Source of the DNA: Gordonia sp. PP30
GTDB lineage: Bacteria > Actinomycetota > Actinomycetes > Mycobacteriales > Mycobacteriaceae
NCBI RefSeq assembly: GCF_023100845.1
Contig: NZ_CP095864.1
Location: 558,001 to 622,000, forward strand
DNA length: 64,000 nt
Direction of reading: 5' to 3'
Shown: piece after piece, positions 11,089 to 20,675 of the stretch
Layout: every line of letters starts with the position of its first letter
How positions within the stretch are numbered: the stretch's first letter is position 1
The notes under the pieces: generated by a model
The model's database searches: none
What the model was told of the DNA's origin: nothing
Seen by the model: only the letters and a program-made list of their open reading frames with translations
Program-made: the position numbers and the translations under genes

Positions 11089-11615
11089 CCACCGGCGCGT
11101 CGCACGGCCACCACCCCGACGACGAGCACAAACTCGGCCCGACGCGGGTGCGCGACCTGCTGGCGGTCGCGGTGGTGGCCGGGCTGGTCCTGTGGGTGCT
11201 GGCTCGCTACCACTACGGGCTGTTCCCATCGCTGCCGTGGCCGGCCGGGCTCACCCTGTACGCCGCGGCGGTGCTGGAAGTCGTGATCGGTTTCCTGGTG
11301 CGGTCCCGGATCGCCGGCGGCAAGCTCGGGCCCGGTGAGGGGCAGCTGCACCCGATCAGCGTGGCTCGTCTGGTGGCGCTGGCCAAGGCGTCCGCGTTGG
11401 TCGGCGCGATCGCGCTCGGCGGATGGGCCGGACTGTCGGTCTACCTGCTGGCGCATCGGGAACTCGACGTCGCCCGCGCCGATCTGCCGGCCGCGGTGGT
11501 CGGAGCGGTCGGTGGCCTGCTGCTGGCCGGCGCGGCCCTCTGGCTGGAGCACTGCTGCCGCGCACCCGACGACCCGTCGCCGGATGCCCCAGACACCTCG
11601 CCGAACCCGGTCTGA
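11085..11615 (+). CDS. DUF3180 membrane protein
   Basis: A 176-residue integral membrane protein with four predicted helices (about residues 22-42, 50-70, 100-122, 133-155) and charged termini, matching the actinobacterial DUF3180 family that follows folK in Mycobacteriales (Rv3605c position). Function unknown. The GTG start overlaps the folK stop, so it is translated with the folate genes. Confidence 0.85.
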   Translation: MTTGASHGHHPDDEHKLGPTRVRDLLAVAVVAGLVLWVLARYHYGLFPSLPWPAGLTLYAAAVLEVVIGFLVRSRIAGGKLGPGEGQLHPISVARLVALAKASALVGAIALGGWAGLSVYLLAHRELDVARADLPAAVVGAVGGLLLAGAALWLEHCCRAPDDPSPDAPDTSPNPV

Positions 11616-11675
11616 ACGCCGACTCTCCGCGGCCGCTGCCCGCCCGGGCACCCGGTGCCGGGTAAGTTGGCCAGC

Positions 11676-12938
11676 ATGACCAGCACAGATAGCGCAGCAC
11701 GGGCCCGCAGGCGACCACCTCGCCGCGCCGCCACGCCGTCGTCCGCTGACGGATCGGGCACACCTGCCGCTCCAACCACCCCGGCGGGTGCCCGGCGACT
11801 CCCGGCGTCGCCGGCGCAGTGGCTGCTCGGCCTCTTCATCGTGCTCGCGCTGATCGCGAGCCTGCTGATGGTGTTCGGCGACGACATCTCGCTGATCGCC
11901 TCCCTGGCCGTGATCGCGGCGCTGTGGGCGGCAGTGATCGGTGCAGTGCTGGTGACCAAGTACCGGCGGCAGGCCGACGTGGCCGAGAGCCGCAGTCGCG
12001 ACCAGCGCATGGTGTACGAGCTGCAGCTGGAGCGTGAGATCGCGGCCCGCCGCCAGTACGAGGCCGAGGTCGAGACCGCGATCCGTCATGAGCTGGCCGA
12101 GGAGACCAACGAGGAGTTCGAGGCCCTCAAGCAGCAGGTGCTCGCCCTGCGGGCCAGCCTGGAGAAGGTCCTCGGTAATCCGCTGCCGGACGTGCCCCTC
12201 GCGCTGCGTCCGGAACGCCGTCGCGAACTCGGCTCCGGACTGTCCGGGGTGGCCTACGCGGGTGCGACCGACGACCGTGTCGCCGCGAACCTCGACTTCG
12301 CCTCCACCGTGCCGCCGGCCGACGGCGGCCGCCATGCCCCGGTCGTCGAGACGGTACCGGAGGAGGTGCCCGAGGTGGAGATGACCGAGATCATTCCGGT
12401 CGTCACCGAGGAGGCGCCGGAATTCGATTACGCGGAGGCGGTCGACGAGGGTGCCGCCGCTGCGTACACCGGATACGCGGAGACCGGATATGCCGAGCCC
12501 GGATACGCCCAGACCGGGTACGCCGAGGCGGGATACGCGGAGGCCGGATACGCGGAGGCCGGATACGGGGAGGCCGGGCCGCACGCCGACTACACCGCCA
12601 CCGAGTACCGGTACACCGGCGGCGAGTACACGGCGATCGATTACGCCACCGAGCCGCCGGCGGCGCACTACCCGCAGCAGCCCTACACCCAGCCGGAGCA
12701 GTACGCGCCGCCGCAGGACTACGTGCTGCCGCAGGACTATCCGGGGGCCGGCTATCAGCCGCCGGCCGCGCCGGTTCCGCCGGTGCCCGAGGTGCCGCCG
12801 ATGCCGCAGCGGGGCCGTCGGGGTCCCGCCACGGACGACGGTGCCCATACCGGTGGTCAGCCGGTCTCGGAACTACTCAACCGGCTCCGTGAGGGGTCGG
12901 GCGGCGGGTCGTCGAGCGGTCGCCGCCGCCGCGACTGA
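11676..12938 (+). CDS. DUF6779-type membrane protein with Tyr-rich repeat tail
   Basis: A 420-residue protein in the position of mycobacterial Rv3604c. A basic/Pro N-terminus is followed by two helices (about residues 46-66 and 70-92), a charged coiled-coil stretch rich in Glu/Arg (about 95-160), an acidic region, then a low-complexity tail with about seven near-tandem GYAE(T/A/P) units near residues 265-305 and a Pro/Gln-rich end. Start chosen at ATG 11676; the frame extends to 11655. Function unknown; possibly envelope or division linked, which is inference. Confidence 0.78.
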   Translation: MTSTDSAARARRRPPRRAATPSSADGSGTPAAPTTPAGARRLPASPAQWLLGLFIVLALIASLLMVFGDDISLIASLAVIAALWAAVIGAVLVTKYRRQADVAESRSRDQRMVYELQLEREIAARRQYEAEVETAIRHELAEETNEEFEALKQQVLALRASLEKVLGNPLPDVPLALRPERRRELGSGLSGVAYAGATDDRVAANLDFASTVPPADGGRHAPVVETVPEEVPEVEMTEIIPVVTEEAPEFDYAEAVDEGAAAAYTGYAETGYAEPGYAQTGYAEAGYAEAGYAEAGYGEAGPHADYTATEYRYTGGEYTAIDYATEPPAAHYPQQPYTQPEQYAPPQDYVLPQDYPGAGYQPPAAPVPPVPEVPPMPQRGRRGPATDDGAHTGGQPVSELLNRLREGSGGGSSSGRRRRD

Positions 12939-13010
12939 CACCGCGCCTCACAACTCGACGCGACGTTTTTCGTTGCCCGGATCTTCCACGTTTCCCCTGG
13001 TCGCGGTTTC

Positions 13011-13033
13011 CTGTTTTCTGGACCAGAAAACAG
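13011..13033. promoter_or_regulatory. 23-bp perfect palindrome upstream of porin gene
   Basis: Arms CTGTTTTCTGG and CCAGAAAACAG around a single central A. It is AT-rich in a GC-rich genome and lies 126 bases before the porin start. No U-tract follows and it is 73 bases beyond the preceding stop, so an operator is likelier than a terminator. Confidence 0.6.
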
Positions 13034-13158
13034 TATTCGGCCGTGACCTGCGATTTTGTCGCGATGTGTGCGTTCTGCCTACCGGCGGGTTTCTAGCGTG
13101 GTGGGAGGGCACGACGAGGTGCCGTCATCGCACGAATGTTTGAGTTTGAGGAGTTCTG

Positions 13159-13833
13159 ATGAAGCGTCGTCTGGGTGTGGTGGCCGCCGTTGCGGGTGTG
13201 CTGTCGCTGTCGGGTCTGATCGCGGGGCCGGCATCGGCGCAGACGCATTCGACCCGGGAGGGGCTGGCGATCGAGTTGACGGCCGCGCAGCAATCGGTGC
13301 GGAAGGTCGCGCCGCTGGATTCGTCGCCGACGTCCGGTGAGGCCCTGCTGTCGTCGAACATTCACGCGGGGATCGCGCACATCGACGGTAAGAAGGTCCG
13401 GGCGACTGTGGAGCTGGGTTACCAGATCGGCTATCCGGTGCAGGTGGCGCCCGACGGGGTGAAGGTGACCGCGCATACGCCGGAGTTGAAGCTGACGGGT
13501 GGGGTGAATGCGAAGGTCGCACCGGATGTGACGGTGAGTGATTCCGGGGGTGGTGGTTCGGTGGGTGAGATCGGTGGTGAGTTGGGTGCGGAGGCGACGG
13601 TGATTCCGTCGGCGGATCTGGAGTTCACGGTCGGTGCGGGCAAGATCACCACCGTGACGCTGGCGGAGATCGCGTTGACCAAGCCGGTCGCCGACATCGT
13701 GTTGTCCGGGGTTGATGTGAATGTGACCAATGCGGTCGGGCCGATCTCGGTGCGGCCGTTCGCGAAGATCTCGGTCACCTCGGAGACGGGTGTGTACGTG
13801 TATTACGCCTACGGCAAGACCTCCCGGATCTGA
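13159..13833 (+). CDS. MspA-family porin
   Basis: Outer-membrane (mycomembrane) porin of the MspA family, 224 residues. Signal peptide about 1-28 (positive MKRR, hydrophobic core, GPASAQ cleavage region). Family landmarks are the VELGYQIGYPV segment near residue 78, a Gly/Ser-rich loop, and the C-terminal VRPFAKISV segment near residue 198. MspA-type proteins form octameric channels for small hydrophilic solutes. GAGGAG at 13148-13153 precedes the ATG. Codon choice is more G/T-ending than in neighbouring genes. Preceded by a 23-bp palindrome and followed by a hairpin. Confidence 0.9.
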   Translation: MKRRLGVVAAVAGVLSLSGLIAGPASAQTHSTREGLAIELTAAQQSVRKVAPLDSSPTSGEALLSSNIHAGIAHIDGKKVRATVELGYQIGYPVQVAPDGVKVTAHTPELKLTGGVNAKVAPDVTVSDSGGGGSVGEIGGELGAEATVIPSADLEFTVGAGKITTVTLAEIALTKPVADIVLSGVDVNVTNAVGPISVRPFAKISVTSETGVYVYYAYGKTSRI

Positions 13834-13855
13834 CCGGGGTCTGCCGTATCCGGTC

Positions 13856-13898
13856 CGGTGACGGGCGCCCCGCGGTCGGGGCGGGACGTCCGTCACCG
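13856..13898 (+). terminator. Hairpin terminator after porin gene
   Basis: Outer arms CGGTGACGG (13856-13864) and CCGTCACCG (13890-13898) enclose an inner stem GCCCCG/CGGGGC (13867-13872 with 13877-13882). ACTTTTC follows within 10 bases. It lies 22 bases after the porin stop. Confidence 0.65.
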
Positions 13899-13921
13899 AT
13901 TCCGACTTTTCAGGAGTGAGA

Positions 13922-14086
13922 ATGACCATCGTCTTCGCCGCCGGCGACTTCGCCCTACTGATGGTGATCCTGGTGACCGTCGCTCTCGTGCTGGGCACGT
14001 GTGCGCTGTCGGTGCGCAGGCACCTGCGGCACGGCGGGATTCTCGGGCGACGCGCCGGAGGACGGGCGCGACGGTCTCGGCACTGA
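13922..14086 (+). CDS. Small membrane protein, 54 residues
   Basis: ATG 13922 is preceded by AGGAGTG at 13912-13918, a good ribosome binding site. The 54-residue product begins MTIVFAAGDFALLMV, has one hydrophobic helix (about residues 9-29), then a strongly basic Arg/His/Gly tail ending at TGA 14084-14086. I do not recognise the family. It lies between the porin terminator and the nSTAND gene and could be transcribed with either. Confidence 0.55.
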   Translation: MTIVFAAGDFALLMVILVTVALVLGTCALSVRRHLRHGGILGRRAGGRARRSRH

Positions 14087-14261
14087 CTCCCGCGGATCGT
14101 GGTGGTCAGGGTCCGGCCGCGTCTGTCGGCGCGGATGGGGAGATCGTCGTGAGCTACGACTCAATCGGTCGCCCGATGGTGACCGATCGGCGTCGTCGTT
14201 ACTTATTCTGTCGCGAGTGAGAGTCTCTCCGTCGGGGAGGGGGGCTCCGTGCGACAGGCGA

Positions 14262-17200
14262 ATGATGACCTTTTCCGAGGAATTGCGGAGGCTGTGGGCC
14301 GCCGCGGGCGATCCGACGCTCCGGAACGTGAGCGAGGCGGTCGCCGAGCGCGGCCGGCCCGCCGGGGTCACGGTACGCCAGAGCTTCCTCGGCCGCTTGA
14401 GCGATTGGCGCAAGGGCCGTCATCTGCCACGTGAGTTCGACGGCGTCCTGCTCCTCACCATCGCCGAACTGCTCGACCGCGCCCGGGCCCGGGACGCGCT
14501 CGCCGGCATCCCGGCACGGATGGAGCAGTGGGAGGAGCTGTGGCGTCAGCAACGGCTGGCCGAGTCCAGTGACGACGTCGCCTGCCCGTACCCGGGTCTC
14601 GCACCGTACGGGTCGGACGCGGCGGCGCGCTTCTTCGGCCGCGACGAACCGATCGCGGCCATCACCGCACTCATCCAGGACGCACTCGACGACGGGGGCG
14701 GCCTGGTGGCGCTGGTCGGTGTCTCCGGTTCGGGGAAGTCGTCGCTGTTGGCCGCCGGGGTGGCGCCTGCGCTGACCGGCACGGGCGTGCGCGTCGTCGC
14801 GATGACGCCCGGCACTGATCCGGACGCACAGCTGACGCGGGCGCTCGACACGGCCGGTGACGGTGACGGGCCGCTGGTGGTGGTGATCGATCAGGCCGAG
14901 GAACTCTTCACCGTCGCCGACGGCACCCGGACCCTCGCGTTCCTGGAGACCCTGGGCGCGCTCACCGCGCGCGACGCGCCGCATCCCGTCGCGGTCCTGA
15001 TCGGCCTGCGCGCCGACTTCCTCTCCGAATGGGTGCGCTACCCGAGTCTGGTCGAAGCGATGAACAAGCGCACCTACCTGCTCGGCCCGATGCGGCGCGC
15101 GCAGTTGAGCGAGGTCATCGTGGCGCCGGCTGCCGGGGTCGGCGTGAAACTCGACCCGGGGCTCACCGAGCTGGTGCTCGCCGAATTCTGCGGACCGCAG
15201 ATGGAGGACTACGACGCCGGTGCGCTTCCGCTGCTCAATCACGCACTCGCCACCCTCTGGCGGCATCGCACCGGCAACCGGCTCACCCTAAACGCCTACG
15301 AGGCATCCGGGGGCGTGTTCGGCGCCCTCGGTGACACCGCCGAACAGATGTGGTCGCAGTTCGACGACGCCGTGCAAGATGAGGCCCGGCGAGTCCTCCT
15401 GCGGCTGGTCCACCTCGACGACACCGGCCGGGACGCCCGTGTGCCGCGTACGCGCGACGAGCTCCTGGTCGGTGGCGGTGAGGCCCGCGGTGCGCGGGGT
15501 GACGCGATCGACGCGCTGGTCGGCGCCCGGTTGCTGACCGTCGACGGCGACGACCGGATCACCTTCACCCATGAGATCGTGATGCGGTCGTGGCCGCGCC
15601 TGCGGACCTGGATCGACGACGACCGGGCCGACCTCCTGGTCCGGCAACGCCTGGAGGATGCCGCGCTCACCTGGGAGGATGCGGGCCGCGACCGCAGTCT
15701 GCTGCTGCGCGGCACCCAGCTCGAACGAGCACGAGACGCGGCCGGCTCCGGCGACGTCTCCCCGGCGACCGCGGCCTTCGTCGCCGCCGCCGAACACACG
15801 GAGCGGCGCACCGGACGACTGCGGCGGGCGGCGATCGTGGCGCTGATCCTCGCGACGGTGCTGGGGCTGACGATCAGCGTGATCGCCGCGCGCGCCAGCA
15901 TCGACGCGAACCGGCAGCGCACCGCCGCCGAGCTCGGCCGCCTGCACGCCGACGCCGACCGGCTCCGCGATTCCGATCCGACGATGGCCGCGCGCCTGAC
16001 CCAGCTCGCGCAGGAACAGGCGCCGTCGGACGACAACCGCTCCCGACTGATCGCCACCGCGAACCTGCCCCTTGCGATCGGCATCGACTCGGGCGCCGGC
16101 GCCGTCTACACCGCGGCCGTCAGCCCCGATGGATCGCGGGTGGCCGGCACCGGCTCGGACGGCGCGCTGCGGATCTGGCGGGCGGACCGGCCGGCCGCCG
16201 TGCCCGCGGTGTTGCGCGGGCACCGTGGCTTCCTCACCAGTGTCGCCTGGTCGCCCGACGGATCGCGCCTGGCCACCACGTCCGACGACGGCACCGCGCG
16301 GATCTGGCCGGCCGCCGGCACCGGCGCTCCCACGGTGCTGACCGGCCACCGCGGCCGCGTCGTGTACGCCGCTTGGGCGCCGGACGGGCAACGGCTGGTC
16401 ACCGGCGGGATGGACGGCACGGTCCGCGTCTGGGATACCCGGAGCGGCGCGCAGCTCGCCGAACTCGACGGCCACACCAAGGACGTGCGCACCATCGCCT
16501 GGAGCCCGGACGGCAGGCTGATCGCCTCGGGCGGTGCGGACGGTACGGCGCGCCTGTGGGACGGGGCGTCGTACGCGCCGCGCGGGGTGATCACCGGTCA
16601 TCTCGACACCGTGCACGCCCTCGCGTTCTCCCCGGACAGCCGCGTGCTGGCGACCGGATCGGACGACAGCACGGTCCGGATGTGGCAGGTGAGCGATCCG
16701 GCCGCGCCGGTCGCCCTGGGTCTGCCGATGACGGCGCACACCGCGCCGGTCTGGTCCGTCGGCTTCAGCCCGGACGGCCGCCGCCTGGTCTCGGCGTCGC
16801 TCGACGGTTCCGCGCGCGTCTGGAGCGTCGCCCGGCCGGCGGTGCCGGTCCAGCTCGGGCAGACGCTCGACGGCGCCGCCAGTTCCCTGTATTCGGCGAC
16901 CTTCACGCCCGACGGCCGTCGCGTGGTGACAGCGGGCGCGGACGGGGTGATCCGCATCTGGGATCTCCCGGACACGGTGCTCGCCGGGCACACCGGGCGG
17001 GTGGTCGCGCCGGCGATCGTCGCCGGACGGATGCTGACCGGCGACTCCGACGGCGCGGTTCTCCTCTGGGATGTGCGGAACCCCGCCGAACCCGTTCTGC
17101 TCGACGCGACGCAGACCGCGGGTGGACCGCAGAACGACCAGCTCGCGCTTTCACCGGACGGGCGCCTCGCGGCGGCGGCCACCGCCGACCACACCGTGCG

Positions 17201-17990
17201 GGTCTGGCCGCTCGACGCGCGCGGGCGTTTCGGTGCTCCGCAGACCCGCACCCTCGACACCCTCGACCAGCAGCGTGTCTCCTTCGCACCGACGATGGAC
17301 GGTGGACGGGCGCTGATGCTGACCGGCGCCCGCGACGACTCCTTCCAGCTGTGGCGGGTCACCGCCGACGGGCAGGCCACCCCGGCCGGGCCGCCGCTGG
17401 TTCACGGTACGACCGGGATCTGGGCCACCGCCGCGGCCTGGAGTCCGGACGGCACCCGCCTGATCACCGCGGGCGTCGACGGAATGCTGAATCTCTGGGA
17501 CGTCGCCGACCCGGATCACCCGCGGAAGCTCGGGACCAGCCCGAATTCGGCCGGGGCGATCAACGCGCTGGCCTGGTCGTCCGAGGTGGTCGCAGCCGGT
17601 GGGGACGGCGGGCTCATCCGGTTCTGGCGGGTGCACCACGGCACCCTCACCCTGCTTGCGCAGCGCACCGCCGAACGCGGCGGCACCGTCCGCACCCTCG
17701 AGTTCGCGGACGACGGCCACCGCCTGCTCTCGGCGGGTGACGGCCAGACCCTGATCGCGTGGAACACCGCTGATCCGGCGAACCCGCGCCAATGGGGAGA
17801 ACCGATCGGTCCGGCCGGGGCGGGGCGGTGGTACGCCGATGCCACCCCCGACGGCCGCGCGGTGGTGGTCGGCGGCGACCACGGGTACCTCGCCGTCGTC
17901 GTCCTGGATCCGGAGTACGCCGACCGGCGGATCGACCGGGCGTCGCTGCCGCTCACTGCGGACCAGCGTGCCCGCTTCGGAATCCGGTGA
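14262..17990 (+). CDS. nSTAND ATPase with transmembrane helix and 14 WD40 repeats
   Basis: A 1242-residue signal-transduction ATPase (novel STAND 1 class). Order of parts: N-terminal helical, HTH-like region (1-100); CPYPGLAPYG lead-in and FFGRD; Walker A GVSGSGKSSLL near 153; Walker B VVVIDQAEELF near 205; winged-helix region; one TM helix at about 522-545; then about 14 WD40 units from residue 606 to the end, each with the SPDG...DGT.R(V/I)W pattern and enough for two seven-bladed propellers. STAND proteins are ligand-triggered switches: the propellers sense and the NTPase oligomerises. Whether this one acts in signalling, stress or phage defence cannot be told from sequence. ATG 14262 and ATG 14265 are adjacent candidate starts. 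Confidence 0.85.
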   Translation: MMTFSEELRRLWAAAGDPTLRNVSEAVAERGRPAGVTVRQSFLGRLSDWRKGRHLPREFDGVLLLTIAELLDRARARDALAGIPARMEQWEELWRQQRLAESSDDVACPYPGLAPYGSDAAARFFGRDEPIAAITALIQDALDDGGGLVALVGVSGSGKSSLLAAGVAPALTGTGVRVVAMTPGTDPDAQLTRALDTAGDGDGPLVVVIDQAEELFTVADGTRTLAFLETLGALTARDAPHPVAVLIGLRADFLSEWVRYPSLVEAMNKRTYLLGPMRRAQLSEVIVAPAAGVGVKLDPGLTELVLAEFCGPQMEDYDAGALPLLNHALATLWRHRTGNRLTLNAYEASGGVFGALGDTAEQMWSQFDDAVQDEARRVLLRLVHLDDTGRDARVPRTRDELLVGGGEARGARGDAIDALVGARLLTVDGDDRITFTHEIVMRSWPRLRTWIDDDRADLLVRQRLEDAALTWEDAGRDRSLLLRGTQLERARDAAGSGDVSPATAAFVAAAEHTERRTGRLRRAAIVALILATVLGLTISVIAARASIDANRQRTAAELGRLHADADRLRDSDPTMAARLTQLAQEQAPSDDNRSRLIATANLPLAIGIDSGAGAVYTAAVSPDGSRVAGTGSDGALRIWRADRPAAVPAVLRGHRGFLTSVAWSPDGSRLATTSDDGTARIWPAAGTGAPTVLTGHRGRVVYAAWAPDGQRLVTGGMDGTVRVWDTRSGAQLAELDGHTKDVRTIAWSPDGRLIASGGADGTARLWDGASYAPRGVITGHLDTVHALAFSPDSRVLATGSDDSTVRMWQVSDPAAPVALGLPMTAHTAPVWSVGFSPDGRRLVSASLDGSARVWSVARPAVPVQLGQTLDGAASSLYSATFTPDGRRVVTAGADGVIRIWDLPDTVLAGHTGRVVAPAIVAGRMLTGDSDGAVLLWDVRNPAEPVLLDATQTAGGPQNDQLALSPDGRLAAAATADHTVRVWPLDARGRFGAPQTRTLDTLDQQRVSFAPTMDGGRALMLTGARDDSFQLWRVTADGQATPAGPPLVHGTTGIWATAAAWSPDGTRLITAGVDGMLNLWDVADPDHPRKLGTSPNSAGAINALAWSSEVVAAGGDGGLIRFWRVHHGTLTLLAQRTAERGGTVRTLEFADDGHRLLSAGDGQTLIAWNTADPANPRQWGEPIGPAGAGRWYADATPDGRAVVVGGDHGYLAVVVLDPEYADRRIDRASLPLTADQRARFGIR

Positions 17991-18035
17991 GTTCGCCCCC
18001 TTTGCCGGAAGCGCGAAACCGCCTACCGTCGAGGA

Positions 18036-18698
18036 ATGACCGAGCCGAGTAATCAACCGCCGCACGGCGGCGGCACCCCGCCGAATCCCTACGATCAGCC
18101 CGCGGGCCGACCGGCCGCGCCGGACCAGTACGCACCGACGCAGTTCCAGACGCCGCCGTCGTACGGCCAGGCGCCGCCGTATCCCCAGCACTCGCCGCAG
18201 TACCCGCAGGCCCAGTCCCAGTACCCGCAGCCCCAGTACGCGCAGCCGTACACCCCGGCGCCCTACGGCCGGCCGCTCTCCGGTGCGCCCGCTGCCCCGG
18301 CGACACTGAGCCCCGCGGTGACGATCATCTCGTGGGTCACCGTCGGCCTGTGCGTCCTGGTCGCGGTGGCCGCGTTCCTGCCCTGGGTCACCCTCGGTGC
18401 GCTGAGCGTGTCCGGTCTCGACGACGGCCGCGACGGGACCATCACCCTGGGTCTCGCGGTGATCGTCGGCATCGTGGCGGTGATCAGCGGGGTGATCCGC
18501 AAGCCGTCCGGCGTGCATCTCGCCTCGGGCATCGTCGCGACCCTGGGCGGTCTGCTGGTGGCCGCCGTCGGCGTGGTCGACATCGTGGACATCACCGGTG
18601 ACGGCCTGGTCGGTGTCGGTATCGGCCTCACGCTCACCCTGATCTTCGGGCTGGCCCTCCTCGGCGCCGGAATCGCGGGCATCGTCAAACGACGGTGA
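18036..18698 (+). CDS. Pro/Gln/Tyr-rich four-helix membrane protein
   Basis: A 220-residue protein. Residues 1-90 are low-complexity Pro/Gln/Tyr (PQYPQ, YGQ units) and probably cytoplasmic. Four helices follow at about 95-117, 132-150, 160-180 and 192-216. The architecture resembles many actinobacterial DUF4190-like proteins; function unknown. TACCGT at 18024-18029 is 6 bases before the ATG, suggesting a leaderless transcript starting at the gene itself, although GAGGA also abuts the ATG. Confidence 0.75.
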   Translation: MTEPSNQPPHGGGTPPNPYDQPAGRPAAPDQYAPTQFQTPPSYGQAPPYPQHSPQYPQAQSQYPQPQYAQPYTPAPYGRPLSGAPAAPATLSPAVTIISWVTVGLCVLVAVAAFLPWVTLGALSVSGLDDGRDGTITLGLAVIVGIVAVISGVIRKPSGVHLASGIVATLGGLLVAAVGVVDIVDITGDGLVGVGIGLTLTLIFGLALLGAGIAGIVKRR

Positions 18699-18798
18699 AG
18701 CGAGTCACAGGTCGTGGCGTCCGTCGTGGTGCGCGCCTATCGTTGCGGTGTACGTCCGGTACCCGGCCGAGCCGGGACTGGAACTGCGACGGAGGACG

Positions 18799-19716
18799 AT
18801 GGTGAACGCATCCCTGCCCGCCCCGCGCCTGACTGTCGGCGTCGTGTCGGCCGGCCGCGTGGGCACCGCTTTCGGCGAAGCGCTCGCCGCGGCGGGACAT
18901 CGAGTGGCCGCGGTCCACGCCCCGTCGCAGGTCTCCCGCGAGCGCGCCGAACGCCGCCTCCCCTTCGCCGGGCTGGGCACCGTCGACGAGGTCGTGACCG
19001 CCGCCGAGCTGGTCCTGCTCGCCGTTCCCGACACCGAACTGCCGACCGTGATCGACCAGGTCGCCGCGGGGGTGCGGCCCGGACAGATCGTCGCCCACAC
19101 CGCGGGCGCCCACGGCACCGCGATCCTGGCTCCCGTCGCCGAGCGCGGCGGCATGGTGCTCGCCCTGCACCCGGCGATGACCTTCGTCGACAGCCCGGAC
19201 GACACCGCGCGCCTGGCGTCGTCGTGCTTCGGCATCACCACCGACGATCCCTTCGCCGACGCGGTCGCGGCCTCGCTGGTTCTGGAGATCGGCGGTACCC
19301 CGGTGCGGATCGACGAGTCGCAGCGCACGCTCTATCACGCCGCTCTCGCGCACGGCGCGAACAACCTGATCGCGCTGATCACCGACGCGGTGACGGCCCT
19401 GCGGGCGGCCATCGACGGCCCCCATCGCCTCGCCGAACAGGCCACCGTCGACGGCGGCGCCGCCGGCCTGCCCGAGCAGATCCTCGGCCCGCTGGTGCGG
19501 GCCTCGCTGGAGAACGTCCTCGCGCTCGGGCCGTCGGCGCTGACCGGCCCGGTCGCCCGCGGTGACCGGGCGACCGTCGAACGCCACCGCCGTGCCCTCG
19601 AAACGCTGCCCGACCCGGGCGTGGCCCTCGGCTACCGCGTCCTCTCGGCGCGCGCCGCGGCGGCCGCCGGAGCCCCCGCCGACTTCCTCGACTCGATCGG
19701 AGTGCTGCCCGAATGA
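18799..19716 (+). CDS. Rossmann-like / DUF2520 dehydrogenase
   Basis: A 305-residue protein of the Rossmann-like plus DUF2520 family that precedes panC in actinobacteria (Rv3603c position). An N-terminal nucleotide fold ([17 protein letters not shown], near residue 12) is followed by a 6-phosphogluconate-dehydrogenase-like helical domain with [12 protein letters not shown]. The location suggests ketopantoate reduction or another step feeding pantothenate, but that is inference. GGAGG at 18791-18795 favours ATG 18799 or the adjacent GTG 18802. It overlaps panC by 4 bases. Confidence 0.85.
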   Translation: MVNASLPAPRLTVGVVSAGRVGTAFGEALAAAGHRVAAVHAPSQVSRERAERRLPFAGLGTVDEVVTAAELVLLAVPDTELPTVIDQVAAGVRPGQIVAHTAGAHGTAILAPVAERGGMVLALHPAMTFVDSPDDTARLASSCFGITTDDPFADAVAASLVLEIGGTPVRIDESQRTLYHAALAHGANNLIALITDAVTALRAAIDGPHRLAEQATVDGGAAGLPEQILGPLVRASLENVLALGPSALTGPVARGDRATVERHRRALETLPDPGVALGYRVLSARAAAAAGAPADFLDSIGVLPE

Positions 19717-20675
19717 CGATCCAGCAGGCCGCGCAGGCCCCGTACACGCCCGGCGCGCTCACCGTGCACCGCGACCCGGAACAACTGCACCGGGTCTCCG
19801 CGGCGCTGCGTGCCACCGGCAAGCGCGTGGCCCTGGTCCCGACGATGGGCGCCCTGCACGACGGCCACCTGCAACTGGTCCGCGCCGCCAAGAGCCGCGG
19901 CAACACCGTCGTCATCGTCTCGATCTTCGTCAACCCGCTGCAGTTCGGTGCGGGGGAGGACCTCGACGCCTACCCGCGCACGTTCGACGAGGACTGCGCG
20001 AAGCTCGAAGCGCTCGGTGTGCCGCTGGTCTTCGCGCCGACCGTCTCGGCGATGTACCCGAACGGTCCGCGCACCACCGTCCATCCGGGTGCGGCCGGCC
20101 GCGGCCTGGAGGCCGCGCAGCGGCCCACCCACTTCGCCGGGATGCTCACCGTCGTGAACAAGCTGCTGAACATCGCCGCTCCGCACGCCGCGTACTTCGG
20201 CGAGAAGGACTACCAGCAGCTGGTGCTGATCAACCAGATGGTCGCCGACCTGAACATGGACGTCGAGATCATCGGCGTGCCGACCGTCCGGGAGGCCGAC
20301 GGCCTCGCGATGAGTTCGCGCAACCGCTACCTCTCGCCCGCGCACCGGGAACTGGCGACCACCCTGTCGGCGGCCCTGCTGGCCGGTGCGCACGCCGCCG
20401 AGCACGGCGGTGACGCCGCCCTCGCCGCCGCCCGCGCCGTCCTGGCGACCGCCCCGGAGATCGAGGTCGACTACCTCGAACTGCGCGACCGCAACCTCGG
20501 CGACCCGTCCGCCGAGGGCGACGGCCGCCTGCTGATCGCCGCCCGATTCGGCGACACCCGGCTCCTCGACAACGTCGGCGTCGATCTCGGCGGTGTCCGC
20601 CGGGCCTACGACGACGAGGCGGGGCGCGACTTCTTCGCACAGAACCACTCCACCGCTACGGAAGAGGGCAACTGA
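19713..20675 (+). CDS. panC: Pantothenate synthetase
   Basis: ATP-dependent ligase joining pantoate and beta-alanine to make pantothenate. It has 320 residues with [18 protein letters not shown] (HIGH-type nucleotide motif) near residue 44 and FGEKDYQQ near residue 167. The start overlaps the previous stop (ATGA) and the stop overlaps panD by one base, making a tightly coupled panC-panD-coaX unit. Confidence 0.96.
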   Translation: MTIQQAAQAPYTPGALTVHRDPEQLHRVSAALRATGKRVALVPTMGALHDGHLQLVRAAKSRGNTVVIVSIFVNPLQFGAGEDLDAYPRTFDEDCAKLEALGVPLVFAPTVSAMYPNGPRTTVHPGAAGRGLEAAQRPTHFAGMLTVVNKLLNIAAPHAAYFGEKDYQQLVLINQMVADLNMDVEIIGVPTVREADGLAMSSRNRYLSPAHRELATTLSAALLAGAHAAEHGGDAALAAARAVLATAPEIEVDYLELRDRNLGDPSAEGDGRLLIAARFGDTRLLDNVGVDLGGVRRAYDDEAGRDFFAQNHSTATEEGN

